DNA of 64,000 bases from Caulobacter radicis (lineage in GTDB: Bacteria > Pseudomonadota > Alphaproteobacteria > Caulobacterales > Caulobacteraceae): positions 558,001 to 622,000 of the forward strand of contig NZ_QDKO01000009.1 of assembly GCF_003094615.1 (NCBI RefSeq). Reading direction: 5' to 3'. Every line of letters begins with the position of its first letter. Position 1 is the first letter of the stretch. Of this stretch, positions 37,268 through 45,329 are shown piece after piece. A program made the position numbers and the translations under genes. The notes beneath the pieces are model-generated. The model made no database searches, had not been told where the DNA came from, and worked only from the letters and a program-made list of their open reading frames with translations.

Positions 37268-40207
37268 ATGTTGCACGCCTTGTCCACGCGTAAGCGTTTG
37301 CTTGCGTCCACCCTGCTTTGCGGCGTGATCGCGCCCGTCATGGTGGCCTCGCCGGCTTTCGCGCAGGAAGATCCTGCCGCGGTCGAGGAAATCGTCGTCA
37401 CCGGTTCGCGCATCGCGCGTCCTGACCTGACCTCCAGCAGCCCCGTCGCCTCGGTCGGCGAGAAGGAACTGCAGCAGTCGGGCGTGGTGAACACCGAAAA
37501 CCTGATCAACACCCTGCCGCAGGCCGTTCCGGGCATCACCTCGACGGTCAACAACGGCAGCAACGGCACGGCCACGGTCAGCCTGCGCGGCCTGGGCTCC
37601 AACCGCACGCTGGTGCTGGTGGACGGCAAGCGCCAGACGCCGACCACCCAGGCCGGTTCGGTCGACATCAACCTGATCCCGCCGGCCCTGATCAAGCGCA
37701 TCGAAGTGCTGTCGGGCGGCGGTTCGGCCGTGTACGGCTCGGACGCCATCGCCGGCGTCGTCAACTTCATCCTGAAGGACGACTTCGAGGGCATGGAAGT
37801 GTCGGCCGGCTACCAGGCCACCGACAAGGGCGAAGCCCCGATCTATTCGGGCTCGATGACCTTCGGCGCCAACTTCGGCGGCGACAAGAAGGGCAACGTC
37901 GTCCTCAGCCTGGGCTACAACAAGCGTGAAGCCCTGACCCAGGGCGAGCGCGGCGGCATGCTCAGCACCGCCTGGGGCGACAACGCCACCCGCACGGGCC
38001 TGGTCCCCAGCGGCTCGGGCTCGAACGAGCCGGGCCAGGTCGGCGCCTTCGTCTCGGGTCGCTTCGTGACCCTGCCGGGCGTGGCCAACAACACCGCCAA
38101 CACCGCGCTGTTCCTCAGCAACGGCAACGTGCGCCTCTACAACGCGGCGACCGACACCTACAACTTCGCGCCGGTCAACTACGTCCAGACCCCGCAGGAG
38201 CGCTACTCGGTCACCTCGCTGGCCAGCTATGAGCTCAAGCCGGGCCTGACCGCCTACGCCAAGGGCAACTTCGTCAGCAGCAAGGTCGTCACCCAGCTGG
38301 CGCCGACGCCGATCGGCAACCGCACCTTCCGCTTCACGCTGGACAACAACCCGTTCCTGACGGCCGCCGCCAAGACCGCGCTGAACAGCCTGGGCTCGAG
38401 CACCGCCTACACGATCCCGTCGAGCGCCTCGTGGACCGCCGGCACCTTCACCGACGTCGACAGCGACGGCGACGGCATCTACGACACCGTCACCGGCGTC
38501 TTCAACCGCCGCCTGTCGGAAGTCGGCCCGCGCGTCTCGCGCTTCGACTTCAGCGGCTTCCAGGTCCAGCTGGGCCTGAAGGGCGAGATCGAAGCCATCA
38601 ATGGCGGCTTCGACAGCTACTTCCAGTACGGCAACACCCACGGCAGCAACTCGCTGCTGGGCGACACCAGCCTGGCCCGCATCCAGCAGGCCCTGCTGCT
38701 GAACGCCGCCGGCACCGGCTGTCTTGATCCGTCGGGCGGCTGCGTGCCGATCAACCTGTTCGGCCAAGGCAACATCTCGGCCGGCGCCGCGAACTTCATC
38801 AAGACGCGGATCAACTCGTCGCAGGACTACGAGCAGCTGTACGCCGGCCTGGTGTTCAACGGCGACACCAGCAACGCCTTCTCGCTGCCCGCCGGCCCGA
38901 TCGGCTTCGCCGTCGGCGCCGAGTACCGCGCCGAAGACTTCGCCTTCAACCCCAGCCAGGACCTGGCCACCGGCAACCTGACCGGCTTCAACGCCAGCCC
39001 GCCGGTCTCGGGCCGCTTCGACGTCTACGAAGCCTACGCCGAACTGGCCGTGCCGATCCTGAAGGACCTGCCGTTCGTCAAGTCGCTGGACCTGGAACTG
39101 GCCGGCCGTATCTCGGACTACACCACCCAGCCGGACCCGGTTAAGACCTACAAGGTCGCCGGCACCTGGAAGCCCATCGACGACGTGATGGTTCGCGTGT
39201 CGTACAACAGCGCCATCCGCGCTCCGTCGATCGGCGAACTGTACGCTCCGCAGAGCAACGGCTTCCCGACCTCGACCGACCCCTGCTCGGCCCGCGCCAA
39301 CCCGAACGCCCAGGTCCGCCAGGCCTGTATCAATTCGGGCGTCGCGGCTGCTCAGGTCGGCGTTCTCAACGCCAACCAGCAGACCCAGACCCTGTCGGGC
39401 GGCAACCCGAACCTGAAGCCGGAAAAGGGCGAAACGACCACGGTCGGCGTCGTCTACACCCCGTCCTTCGTGTCGGGCCTGTCGTTCACCCTCGACTACT
39501 TCAAGATCGAACTGAAGGACGCCATCGACACCTTCGGCGGCGGCACGGCCAACCTGATGGCGGTCTGCTACGGCCCGATCGTCAACGGCAACCCGAACTC
39601 GCCCTACTGCCAGGCCATCAACCGCCTGGGCAACGGCTCGATCGACTACGTCTCGTCGATCAACCAGAACGTCGCGGCGCGTAACCTCGAAGGCTTCGAC
39701 TTCGGCGTCACCTACCGCACGCAGCTGGAAGACATCGGTCTGCCGGACTGGGGTTCGCTGGCGGTCCGCTCGCTGTACACCAACACCTGGGAATACACGA
39801 TCATCCCGGACGAGATCTCGCAGCCGATCAAGTGCGCCGACAAGTTCGGCACGCGTTGCTCGGGCGCCGGCGTCAACCCGATCCCGCGCCACAAGCTCAG
39901 CACCTCGGCCAACTGGCGCTTCAAGCAGTTCGGCGTGAACCTGGTCTGGAACTATCTGGACGACGTGATCGACGACGCTCCGGCGACCCGTTACACGGTC
40001 GAGGAAATCGGCGCGAAGAACTACTTCGACCTGTCGGCCGACTGGGACGTCAACGACAACCTGGCCTTCACCGGCGGCGTCAAGAACCTGACCCAGGAAG
40101 CCTATCCGATCCTGGGCGGCAACGCCTCGCCGTCGAACAGCGGCTATCCGGCCGTCTACGACGTGCTGGGCCGCGTGTTCTTCCTGAACGCGCGCCTGCG
40201 CTACTGA
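37268..40207 (+). CDS. TonB-dependent outer-membrane receptor
   Basis: A 979-residue TonB-dependent receptor. Signal peptide to about residue 33 (ASPAFA), a TonB box-like VEEIVVTGSRIARPDL, a plug domain (VVNTENLINTLPQAVPG, SLRGLGSNRTLVLVDGKR, LIKRIEVLSGGGSAVYGSDAIAGVVNFILK) and a 22-strand barrel ending in the aromatic FLNARLRY. GGAGG precedes the ATG. The type is common in Caulobacter, where such receptors import oligosaccharides or siderophores. The convergent pectate lyase suggests pectin oligomers, but receptor sequence alone does not prove a substrate. Confidence 0.95.
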   Translation: MLHALSTRKRLLASTLLCGVIAPVMVASPAFAQEDPAAVEEIVVTGSRIARPDLTSSSPVASVGEKELQQSGVVNTENLINTLPQAVPGITSTVNNGSNGTATVSLRGLGSNRTLVLVDGKRQTPTTQAGSVDINLIPPALIKRIEVLSGGGSAVYGSDAIAGVVNFILKDDFEGMEVSAGYQATDKGEAPIYSGSMTFGANFGGDKKGNVVLSLGYNKREALTQGERGGMLSTAWGDNATRTGLVPSGSGSNEPGQVGAFVSGRFVTLPGVANNTANTALFLSNGNVRLYNAATDTYNFAPVNYVQTPQERYSVTSLASYELKPGLTAYAKGNFVSSKVVTQLAPTPIGNRTFRFTLDNNPFLTAAAKTALNSLGSSTAYTIPSSASWTAGTFTDVDSDGDGIYDTVTGVFNRRLSEVGPRVSRFDFSGFQVQLGLKGEIEAINGGFDSYFQYGNTHGSNSLLGDTSLARIQQALLLNAAGTGCLDPSGGCVPINLFGQGNISAGAANFIKTRINSSQDYEQLYAGLVFNGDTSNAFSLPAGPIGFAVGAEYRAEDFAFNPSQDLATGNLTGFNASPPVSGRFDVYEAYAELAVPILKDLPFVKSLDLELAGRISDYTTQPDPVKTYKVAGTWKPIDDVMVRVSYNSAIRAPSIGELYAPQSNGFPTSTDPCSARANPNAQVRQACINSGVAAAQVGVLNANQQTQTLSGGNPNLKPEKGETTTVGVVYTPSFVSGLSFTLDYFKIELKDAIDTFGGGTANLMAVCYGPIVNGNPNSPYCQAINRLGNGSIDYVSSINQNVAARNLEGFDFGVTYRTQLEDIGLPDWGSLAVRSLYTNTWEYTIIPDEISQPIKCADKFGTRCSGAGVNPIPRHKLSTSANWRFKQFGVNLVWNYLDDVIDDAPATRYTVEEIGAKNYFDLSADWDVNDNLAFTGGVKNLTQEAYPILGGNASPSNSGYPAVYDVLGRVFFLNARLRY

Positions 40208-40214
40208 TCAGGAC

Positions 40215-40286
40215 GGCGCGCTCCGAAAGGGGCGCGCCGGACCTTGGTCCCTACGAAAGCCGGCGGCCTCGCGGTCGCCGGCTTTC
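40215..40286. terminator. Tandem hairpins between receptor and pectate lyase genes
   Basis: GGCGCGC...GCGCGCC (40215-40239) and an 11-base stem GAAAGCCGGCG / CGCCGGCTTTC (40255-40286) lie between the two convergent genes. The second has flanking AAAG/CTTT on both sides and probably stops transcription from both directions. Confidence 0.7.
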
Positions 40287-40298
40287 CGCGTTTCGGGC

Positions 40299-41663
40299 TC
40301 AGCCGCGCCGACGGGCGGCGTCGGCGAGATAGAGCTCGAGGTTGGTGTGGCCCGAGCCGTCCTTGGCCGGGGCCGCCCCGTCGGCGGGGGCCTTCGGGTC
40401 GAGGCCGTGGGCCTTCTCCCAGGCGTCGGGCATGCCGTCGCCGTCGCTGTCCCGGGCGGGCTTGCCGGCGGGCAGGGCGGGCCAGCCGCCGACGTCCTTC
40501 TGGCTGTTGATCACCGTGCCGGTGCGGTCGCGCACGCCGGCGACGATGCGCGCGTCGACGCTGTCGCGGAACACCGAGGCGCCGGCGTCGGCCAGCACGC
40601 GCTCATAGGCCAGCGGCGCCGGATCGGACTTGACCGGGGCGACATCGACCGGGGCGGGCAGGCGATAGCCGGCCGGCTCGGCAATGGTGAAGGCGACCAG
40701 GCTCCAGGGATCGGCCGGCACGTTGGTCAGCATGCTGTTGCCGGCGAAATAGGCGCGGGCCAGGCTGTTGCTTTCCTGGAAGGCCACCGCCTTGGTGCTC
40801 TGCGGGCCCATGATGTAGGCGTTGTCGACGAAGTTGTAGGCGACGACCGCGGCCTTGTCGGCGTCATAGCCGGCATGGCCCTTGCCCCAGTTGTAGAAGA
40901 CGTTGGAGCGGAAATCGAACAGGGCCCCGACCGGGTCCTTGTCGGCGCCGTCGTAATTGCCGGGGCGGGGCATGCGGGCCATGTGGTTGGCCCACAGATT
41001 GTGGTGGAAGCTGATCTTCGAGCCCCTGCCGCCGCGGATCAGGCTGCCATAGCCGTGGTCGCCCTTGGCGTGCAGCGAACGGGCCATGGACTCGGCGATG
41101 ATCGACCACTGGACCGTCAGGTCGAAGAAGCCCTGGCCTTCCTCGCCGTAGCGGGCCGAGGCCGACAGGGTCTCGTCCACCGACCAGCTGGCCGAGACGT
41201 GGTCGAGGATGATCCGCCGGCCGTTGTTGATCCAGATCGCGTCGCTCTCGGTCTTGCTCTCGTCGCCCAGGCGCGAGCGGATGAAGCGGATGACCACGTC
41301 GTCGGCCGAGACGACGAGGGTATGGTCGCGCAGGGTGATCCCGCCGCCGGGCGCGGTCTGGCCGGCGATGGTGATGCGCGGCTCGCTGATCTTCAGGTCC
41401 GACTTCAGCTGGATGGTGCCGGCGACCTCGAAGACCACGGTGCGCGGGCCCTTGGCCTCGACGGCGGCGCGCAGCGAGCCGGGCCCGGCGTCGTTCAGGT
41501 TGGTCACCTTGATCACCGCGCCGCCACGGCCGCCCTGCGAGAACCGGCCGGCGCCCTCGGCGCCGGGGAAAGCCAGGGTCTGGGCGGCCGCCTGTCCGGC
41601 GAGGCCGAGCAGGGCGAGAGCGGCGGCGCCGGCCAGCAGGCGGCGCGAGCGAGGGCGGATCAT
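40299..41663 (-). CDS. Secreted pectate lyase with C-terminal calcium-type repeat
   Basis: A 454-residue parallel beta-helix enzyme. Signal peptide to about residue 28, then TLAFPGAEGAGRFSQGGRGG, a typical PL1-type start. Ca/substrate residues sit in IILDHVSASWSVDETLS and ISFHHNLWANHMARMPRPG (R-x-P-R motif). The C-terminus has a thrombospondin type-3/dockerin-like segment, DSDGDGMPDAWEKAHGLDP, found in many secreted pectate lyases. It cleaves polygalacturonate by beta-elimination. It is convergent with the TonB receptor and divergent from the chemoreceptor-like gene. Confidence 0.92.
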   Translation of the reverse strand: MIRPRSRRLLAGAAALALLGLAGQAAAQTLAFPGAEGAGRFSQGGRGGAVIKVTNLNDAGPGSLRAAVEAKGPRTVVFEVAGTIQLKSDLKISEPRITIAGQTAPGGGITLRDHTLVVSADDVVIRFIRSRLGDESKTESDAIWINNGRRIILDHVSASWSVDETLSASARYGEEGQGFFDLTVQWSIIAESMARSLHAKGDHGYGSLIRGGRGSKISFHHNLWANHMARMPRPGNYDGADKDPVGALFDFRSNVFYNWGKGHAGYDADKAAVVAYNFVDNAYIMGPQSTKAVAFQESNSLARAYFAGNSMLTNVPADPWSLVAFTIAEPAGYRLPAPVDVAPVKSDPAPLAYERVLADAGASVFRDSVDARIVAGVRDRTGTVINSQKDVGGWPALPAGKPARDSDGDGMPDAWEKAHGLDPKAPADGAAPAKDGSGHTNLELYLADAARRRG

Positions 41664-41742
41664 GACGCGGTTCTCCCCGAGGCCGGCGAGCGTCGTGCGC
41701 GCATCGTCCGGATGGCGCGACCCTGCCCTTGGGATCGGAGAA

Positions 41743-41757
41743 TGTCCACCGGTGTCA
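41743..41757. promoter_or_regulatory. LacI-type operator candidate before the pectate lyase gene
   Basis: TGTCCACCGGTGTCA, with perfect core CACCGGTG, lies 80 bases upstream of the pectate lyase start. A CpG-centred palindrome of this kind is typical of LacI-family operators. A related site, TGACGCTGGTGTCA, is at 41920-41933. Confidence 0.45.
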
Positions 41758-41919
41758 TTTCGCGGCCGGCCGCGGCGCTTCGTGACGGTAACCCTACACC
41801 ACCGAGGGATTTGCCGCGCTTGTGATCAATTCCTGCTCGATATCCGGGCGAAATCGACTGCTGCATTGCGGCGAGACGCCGACAGGCGAAGTTTTCTTCC
41901 GAAAACGGGCGGCCGAACC

Positions 41920-41933
41920 TGACGCTGGTGTCA
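41920..41933. promoter_or_regulatory. Second LacI-type operator candidate, before the chemoreceptor-like gene
   Basis: TGACGCTGGTGTCA keeps the TGAC / GTCA ends of the palindrome and lies 48 bases before the gene at 41981. Confidence 0.35.
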
Positions 41934-41980
41934 ACCTTACCGGATTGCCGTCGATTCGCGTCCCGGGGGGGAAGCACGCC

Positions 41981-43084
41981 ATGTCCGCCGAAGAAGCCAG
42001 CCTCCGACCGGAGCGCATCCTCGACCTGTCCGAACGCCTCAGCGTGGTGGCGGGGCAGAAGATCGGCGAGATCTCGACCGTCAACCGCGCCGCCAAGATG
42101 CTGGCGATCAACGCCCTGATCGTCGCCGCTCGCGCGGGCGAGGCCGGCAAGGGCTTCGCCATCGTGGCCGAGGAGTTCAAGAAGATCTCGACCCAGATCG
42201 ACGAGGTGGCCGGGGCCCTGGAAAGCCAGGTGCGCGCCGACCTCGACGAGCTGACGGCGATCGGCGGGGCGATCCTGTCGCACCTGCGCGGCCAGCGCCT
42301 GGCCGACCTGGCCCTGAACGCCATCGAGATCATCGACCGCAACCTCTATGAGCGCACCTGCGACGTGCGCTGGTGGGCCACCGACAGCGCTGTTGTCGAC
42401 TGCGCGATGGCCCCGTCGCGCGAGGCGTCCGACTACGCCAGCCAGCGGCTCAAGGTCATTCTCGACGCCTATACCGTCTATCTGGACCTGTGGATCTGCG
42501 ACGCGGCCGGGCGGGTGATCGCCAGCGGCCGGCCCGACAAGTATCGCGGCGTGCAGGGCGCGTCGGTCGCCAACGCCAGCTGGTTCCAGGAAGCCCTGCG
42601 CACCAAGAGCGGCGACGATTTCGCCGTGGCCGACATCGCCCGCCAGCGGCTGCTGGACGAGGCGCCGGTGGCCACCTACGCCACGGCCATCCGCGAGGGC
42701 GGCCAGGCCAGGGGCAAGGTGATCGGCGTGCTGGGCGTTCATTTCGACTGGCGACCCCAGGCCCAGGCCATCGTCGACGGCGTGCGCATGACCGACGAGG
42801 AAAAGGCCCGCTCGCGCGTGCTGCTGCTGGACCAGAACCACCGGATCCTGGCGGCCTCGGACGGGCAGGGCGTGCTGACCGACAGCTTCAAGCTCGACAC
42901 CTCGCATGGGACCATGGGCAGCTATGCGCAGGGCGACCGCACGATCGGCTACGCCCTGACCCCGGGCTACGAGACCTACAAGGGCCTGGGCTGGTACGGC
43001 TGCCTGGTGCAGCGCCAGGCGGTGGATACGCCGCTGCCGGTGGCCGAGCGGGTAGTGGACAATGTGCTGCGGCTGAAGGCTTGA
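41981..43084 (+). CDS. Soluble chemoreceptor-like protein with N-terminal signalling hairpin and C-terminal sensor domain
   Basis: A 367-residue protein with no signal peptide or membrane segment. Residues about 20-70 contain the MCP hairpin-tip sequence (VNRAAKMLAINALIVAARAGEAGKGFAIVAEEFKKIS). After a short coiled segment, a conserved YERTCDVRWWATDSAV and a Cache/PAS-like region (LDLWICDAAGRVIASG ... FDWRPQAQAIVDGV ... VLLLDQNHRILAAS) fill the rest. Sensor and signalling modules are thus in the reverse of the usual order. It probably senses a cytoplasmic signal and acts on CheA/CheW. The ATG at 41981 begins after the operator region; upstream in-frame starts overlap that promoter. Confidence 0.82.
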   Translation: MSAEEASLRPERILDLSERLSVVAGQKIGEISTVNRAAKMLAINALIVAARAGEAGKGFAIVAEEFKKISTQIDEVAGALESQVRADLDELTAIGGAILSHLRGQRLADLALNAIEIIDRNLYERTCDVRWWATDSAVVDCAMAPSREASDYASQRLKVILDAYTVYLDLWICDAAGRVIASGRPDKYRGVQGASVANASWFQEALRTKSGDDFAVADIARQRLLDEAPVATYATAIREGGQARGKVIGVLGVHFDWRPQAQAIVDGVRMTDEEKARSRVLLLDQNHRILAASDGQGVLTDSFKLDTSHGTMGSYAQGDRTIGYALTPGYETYKGLGWYGCLVQRQAVDTPLPVAERVVDNVLRLKA

Positions 43085-43090
43085 ACAAGA

Positions 43091-43205
43091 TGCTCCCCCT
43101 GAAGGGGGAGCTGTCGCGAAGCGACTGAGGGGGAAGTTGTAGCGGCGTGTCAGCAGTCGCTTCCCCCTCCGGGCCTCCGGGCCACCTCCCCCTTAGCGGG
43201 GGACC
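43091..43205. repeat. GC-rich palindromic repeat, family A (convergent junction)
   Basis: TGCTCCCCCTGAAGGGGGAGC at the left, GAGGGGGAAG and its complement CTTCCCCCTC in the middle, and CACCTCCCCCTTAGCGGGGG at the right. It fills the gap between the convergent chemoreceptor-like and aminotransferase genes. Confidence 0.85.
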
Positions 43206-43207
43206 CT

Positions 43208-44518
43208 CTATTCCACCCCCGCCAGCACCTTTCTGATCGTCTCGACGATCTGGTCGATCTGGCCTTCCGACACGATCAGCGGCGGCGACAGGGCGATGAT
43301 GTCGCCGGTGACGCGGATCAGCAGGCCCTGGTCGAAGGCGGCTTCGAAGGCTTCCATCGCCCGGGCGGTCGGGGCGCCGGCGCGGGGAGAGAGCTCGACG
43401 CCGGCGATCAGGCCAAAGTCGCGGATGTCGACGACGTGGCGGGCGTCGGCCAGCGAATGGACGGCGGCGCGCCAGTAGGGCTCCAGCGCCAGGGACCGTT
43501 CGAACAGGCCCTCGCCCTGGTAGATCTCCAGCGTCGCCAGGCCGGCCGCGCAGGCCAGCGGGTGGCCCGAATAGGTGTAGCCGTGGAAGAGCTCGATTGG
43601 CGCGTCGGCGCCGTCGAGCATGGTGTCGTAGATCGCCGTGCTGGCGGCCACCGCGCCGGCCGGCACGGCGGCGTTGGTCAGGCCCTTGGCCATGCAGATC
43701 ATGTCGGGCGTCACGCCGAAGCGGTCGGCCGCGAACGGGGCGCCGACCCGGCCGAAACCAGTGATCACCTCGTCGAAGATCAAGAGGATGTCGTGGCGGT
43801 CGCAGATCGCCCGCAGCTTCTGCAGATAGCCCTCGGGCGGCACCAGCACGCCGGTCGAGCAGGCCACGGGCTCGACGATGACGGCGGCGATGTTGGAGGC
43901 GTCGTGCAGAGCGACGATGCGTTCCAAGTCGTCGGCCAGGTGGGCGCCGTGCCGGGGCAGGCCCTGGCTGAACAGGTTTTCAGCCAGGCCGTGGGTGTGG
44001 GGCAGATGGTCGACGCCGGCGAGCAGGGAGCCGAAATACATCCTGTTCTTGGGAATGCCGCCGACCGAGATGCCGCCGAAGCCGACGCCGTGATAGCCGC
44101 GTTCGCGGCCGATCAGCCGGGTCTTGGTCCCCTTGCCGCGGGCGCGGTGATAGGCCAGCGCGATCTTAAGGGCGGTGTCGACCGCCTCCGAGCCTGAGTT
44201 GGTGAAGAAGATCCGGTCGAGGCCCTTCGGCGTCACCTGGGCCAGGCGCGAGGCGAAGGCGAAGGCCAGTGGATGGCCGAGGTTGAAGCTGGGCGCATAG
44301 TCCATCTCGCCAGCCTGCTTGCGGATGGCCTCGGTAATCGCCTCGCGGCCGTGGCCGGCGTTGACGCACCACAGGCCCGAGGTGGCGTCGAGGATCTGGC
44401 GTCCCTCGGGCGTCGTGTAGTGCATGCCCTTGGCGCCGCCCAGCAGGCGCGGATTGGCCTTGAACCGCCGGTTGGGCGTGAACGGCATCCAGTAGGCGTC
44501 GAGGTCGTTGGCGGCCAT
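43208..44518 (-). CDS. Omega-amino acid (beta-alanine)--pyruvate aminotransferase
   Basis: A 436-residue class III PLP aminotransferase. DLDAYWMPFTPNRRFKANPRLL is the diagnostic start of the beta-alanine:pyruvate (BauA-type) group; FFTNSGSEAVDTALKIA, IFDEVITGFGRVG and MAKGLTNAAVPAGAV (PLP lysine in AKG) are conserved. It would transfer the amino group of beta-alanine or other omega-amines such as aminopropionaldehyde derivatives to pyruvate, which suits spermidine breakdown. It is divergent from the GntR regulator, sharing the operator-like site at 44543. Confidence 0.9.
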   Translation of the reverse strand: MAANDLDAYWMPFTPNRRFKANPRLLGGAKGMHYTTPEGRQILDATSGLWCVNAGHGREAITEAIRKQAGEMDYAPSFNLGHPLAFAFASRLAQVTPKGLDRIFFTNSGSEAVDTALKIALAYHRARGKGTKTRLIGRERGYHGVGFGGISVGGIPKNRMYFGSLLAGVDHLPHTHGLAENLFSQGLPRHGAHLADDLERIVALHDASNIAAVIVEPVACSTGVLVPPEGYLQKLRAICDRHDILLIFDEVITGFGRVGAPFAADRFGVTPDMICMAKGLTNAAVPAGAVAASTAIYDTMLDGADAPIELFHGYTYSGHPLACAAGLATLEIYQGEGLFERSLALEPYWRAAVHSLADARHVVDIRDFGLIAGVELSPRAGAPTARAMEAFEAAFDQGLLIRVTGDIIALSPPLIVSEGQIDQIVETIRKVLAGVE

Positions 44519-44542
44519 GGCGTCTCTCTTCGCTAGGCTTGC

Positions 44543-44556
44543 ATTGTGATCGCAAT
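44543..44556. promoter_or_regulatory. GntR operator candidate 1
   Basis: ATTGTGATCGCAAT lies in the 85-base divergent region between the aminotransferase and gntR genes. It shares TGTGATC-CA with the perfect palindrome at 45307. Confidence 0.5.
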
Positions 44557-44603
44557 TATCGACTAGCTGGCAACCCCTGAATGCATCGAGGAGAGGAGGG
44601 GAG

Positions 44604-45329
44604 ATGGCAGAGCAGAAACCGCGCCGCTCCCTGGCCGATTCCAGGGCGGTGCATGACCAGGTCTACGACTCCATTCGCCAGGCCCTGATCACCGGCAAGA
44701 TCGCGCCGGGCGTGGGCGTTTCCCTGCGCAGCCTGGCGGCCGAGCTGGGGGTTTCGCCGATGCCTGTGCGCGACGCGGTGCGCCGTCTCGTGGCCGAGCG
44801 GGCCCTGGCGATCAACCCCGCCAACAAGCGCCTGTCCGTGCCCTCGCTGAGCGCCGAACGCCTGGAGCAGCTGGAGCTGGCGCGCCAGTGGATCGAGCCG
44901 GAGCTGGCCGCCCGCGCCGCGCCCCGGGCCGACGAGGCCTTGGTGCGCAAGCTGAAGGCCATCGACCAGGACCTGGAAGAGGCCCTGCGGGTGGGCGACG
45001 TCGACCGCTACATGGTGGCCAACCACGCCTTCCATTTCGCCATCTACGAGCGGGCCGGGGCCGAGGTGCTGCTGGCCATGGCCGGCGGGCTGTGGCTGCA
45101 GATCGGGCCGTTCATGCGGGTGGTGTTCGGGCGCGTGGGTACCGGCAGCCTGCCGGCCGACCGCCACGCCGAGGCCATGGACGCCCTGAAGACCCGCGAC
45201 GCCGAGGGCGCCCGCCGGGCCATCGCCGCTGACCTGTCCGAAGGCATGGACAAGATGCGCGCGGCGGTCGAGGCCGGCGCCGGCTTGACAGTCGCTCCGG
45301 CGGGGCAAACTGTGATCACAGTTTTATGA
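44604..45329 (+). CDS. GntR/FadR-family (FCD) transcriptional regulator
   Basis: A 241-residue regulator. The GntR winged helix spans about residues 15-80 (VHDQVYDSIRQALITGKIAPG, LRSLAAELGVSPMPVRDAVRRL) and the FCD ligand-binding domain follows (RQWIEPELAARAAP, NHAFHFAIYERAG, HAEAMDALKTRD); FCD domains bind metal-dependent organic acids or amino acids. Its final codons contain the perfect palindrome at 45307-45324. Its stop overlaps the puuC ATG (ATGA), so regulator and puuC are coupled. It most likely controls this polyamine locus and the divergent aminotransferase. Confidence 0.9.
   Translation: MAEQKPRRSLADSRAVHDQVYDSIRQALITGKIAPGVGVSLRSLAAELGVSPMPVRDAVRRLVAERALAINPANKRLSVPSLSAERLEQLELARQWIEPELAARAAPRADEALVRKLKAIDQDLEEALRVGDVDRYMVANHAFHFAIYERAGAEVLLAMAGGLWLQIGPFMRVVFGRVGTGSLPADRHAEAMDALKTRDAEGARRAIAADLSEGMDKMRAAVEAGAGLTVAPAGQTVITVL
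45307..45324. promoter_or_regulatory. GntR operator candidate 2, perfect 18-bp palindrome inside the gntR 3' end
   Basis: AAACTGTGATCACAGTTT is a perfect palindrome located 2 bases before the puuC start codon, within the last codons of gntR. Confidence 0.6.

Noticed and set aside
36964..37293. A 109-codon frame in the leader of the TonB receptor
   Set aside because: No ribosome site, atypical codons and overlap with the receptor start.
37247..39892. An 881-codon minus-strand frame opposite the TonB receptor
   Set aside because: Composition is that of an antisense shadow; the receptor with signal peptide, plug and barrel end is certain.
45307..45324. TGTGATCACA as a CRP-type site
   Set aside because: A CRP site has six bases between TGTGA and TCACA; here the halves are fused. 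A GntR operator is the better explanation.
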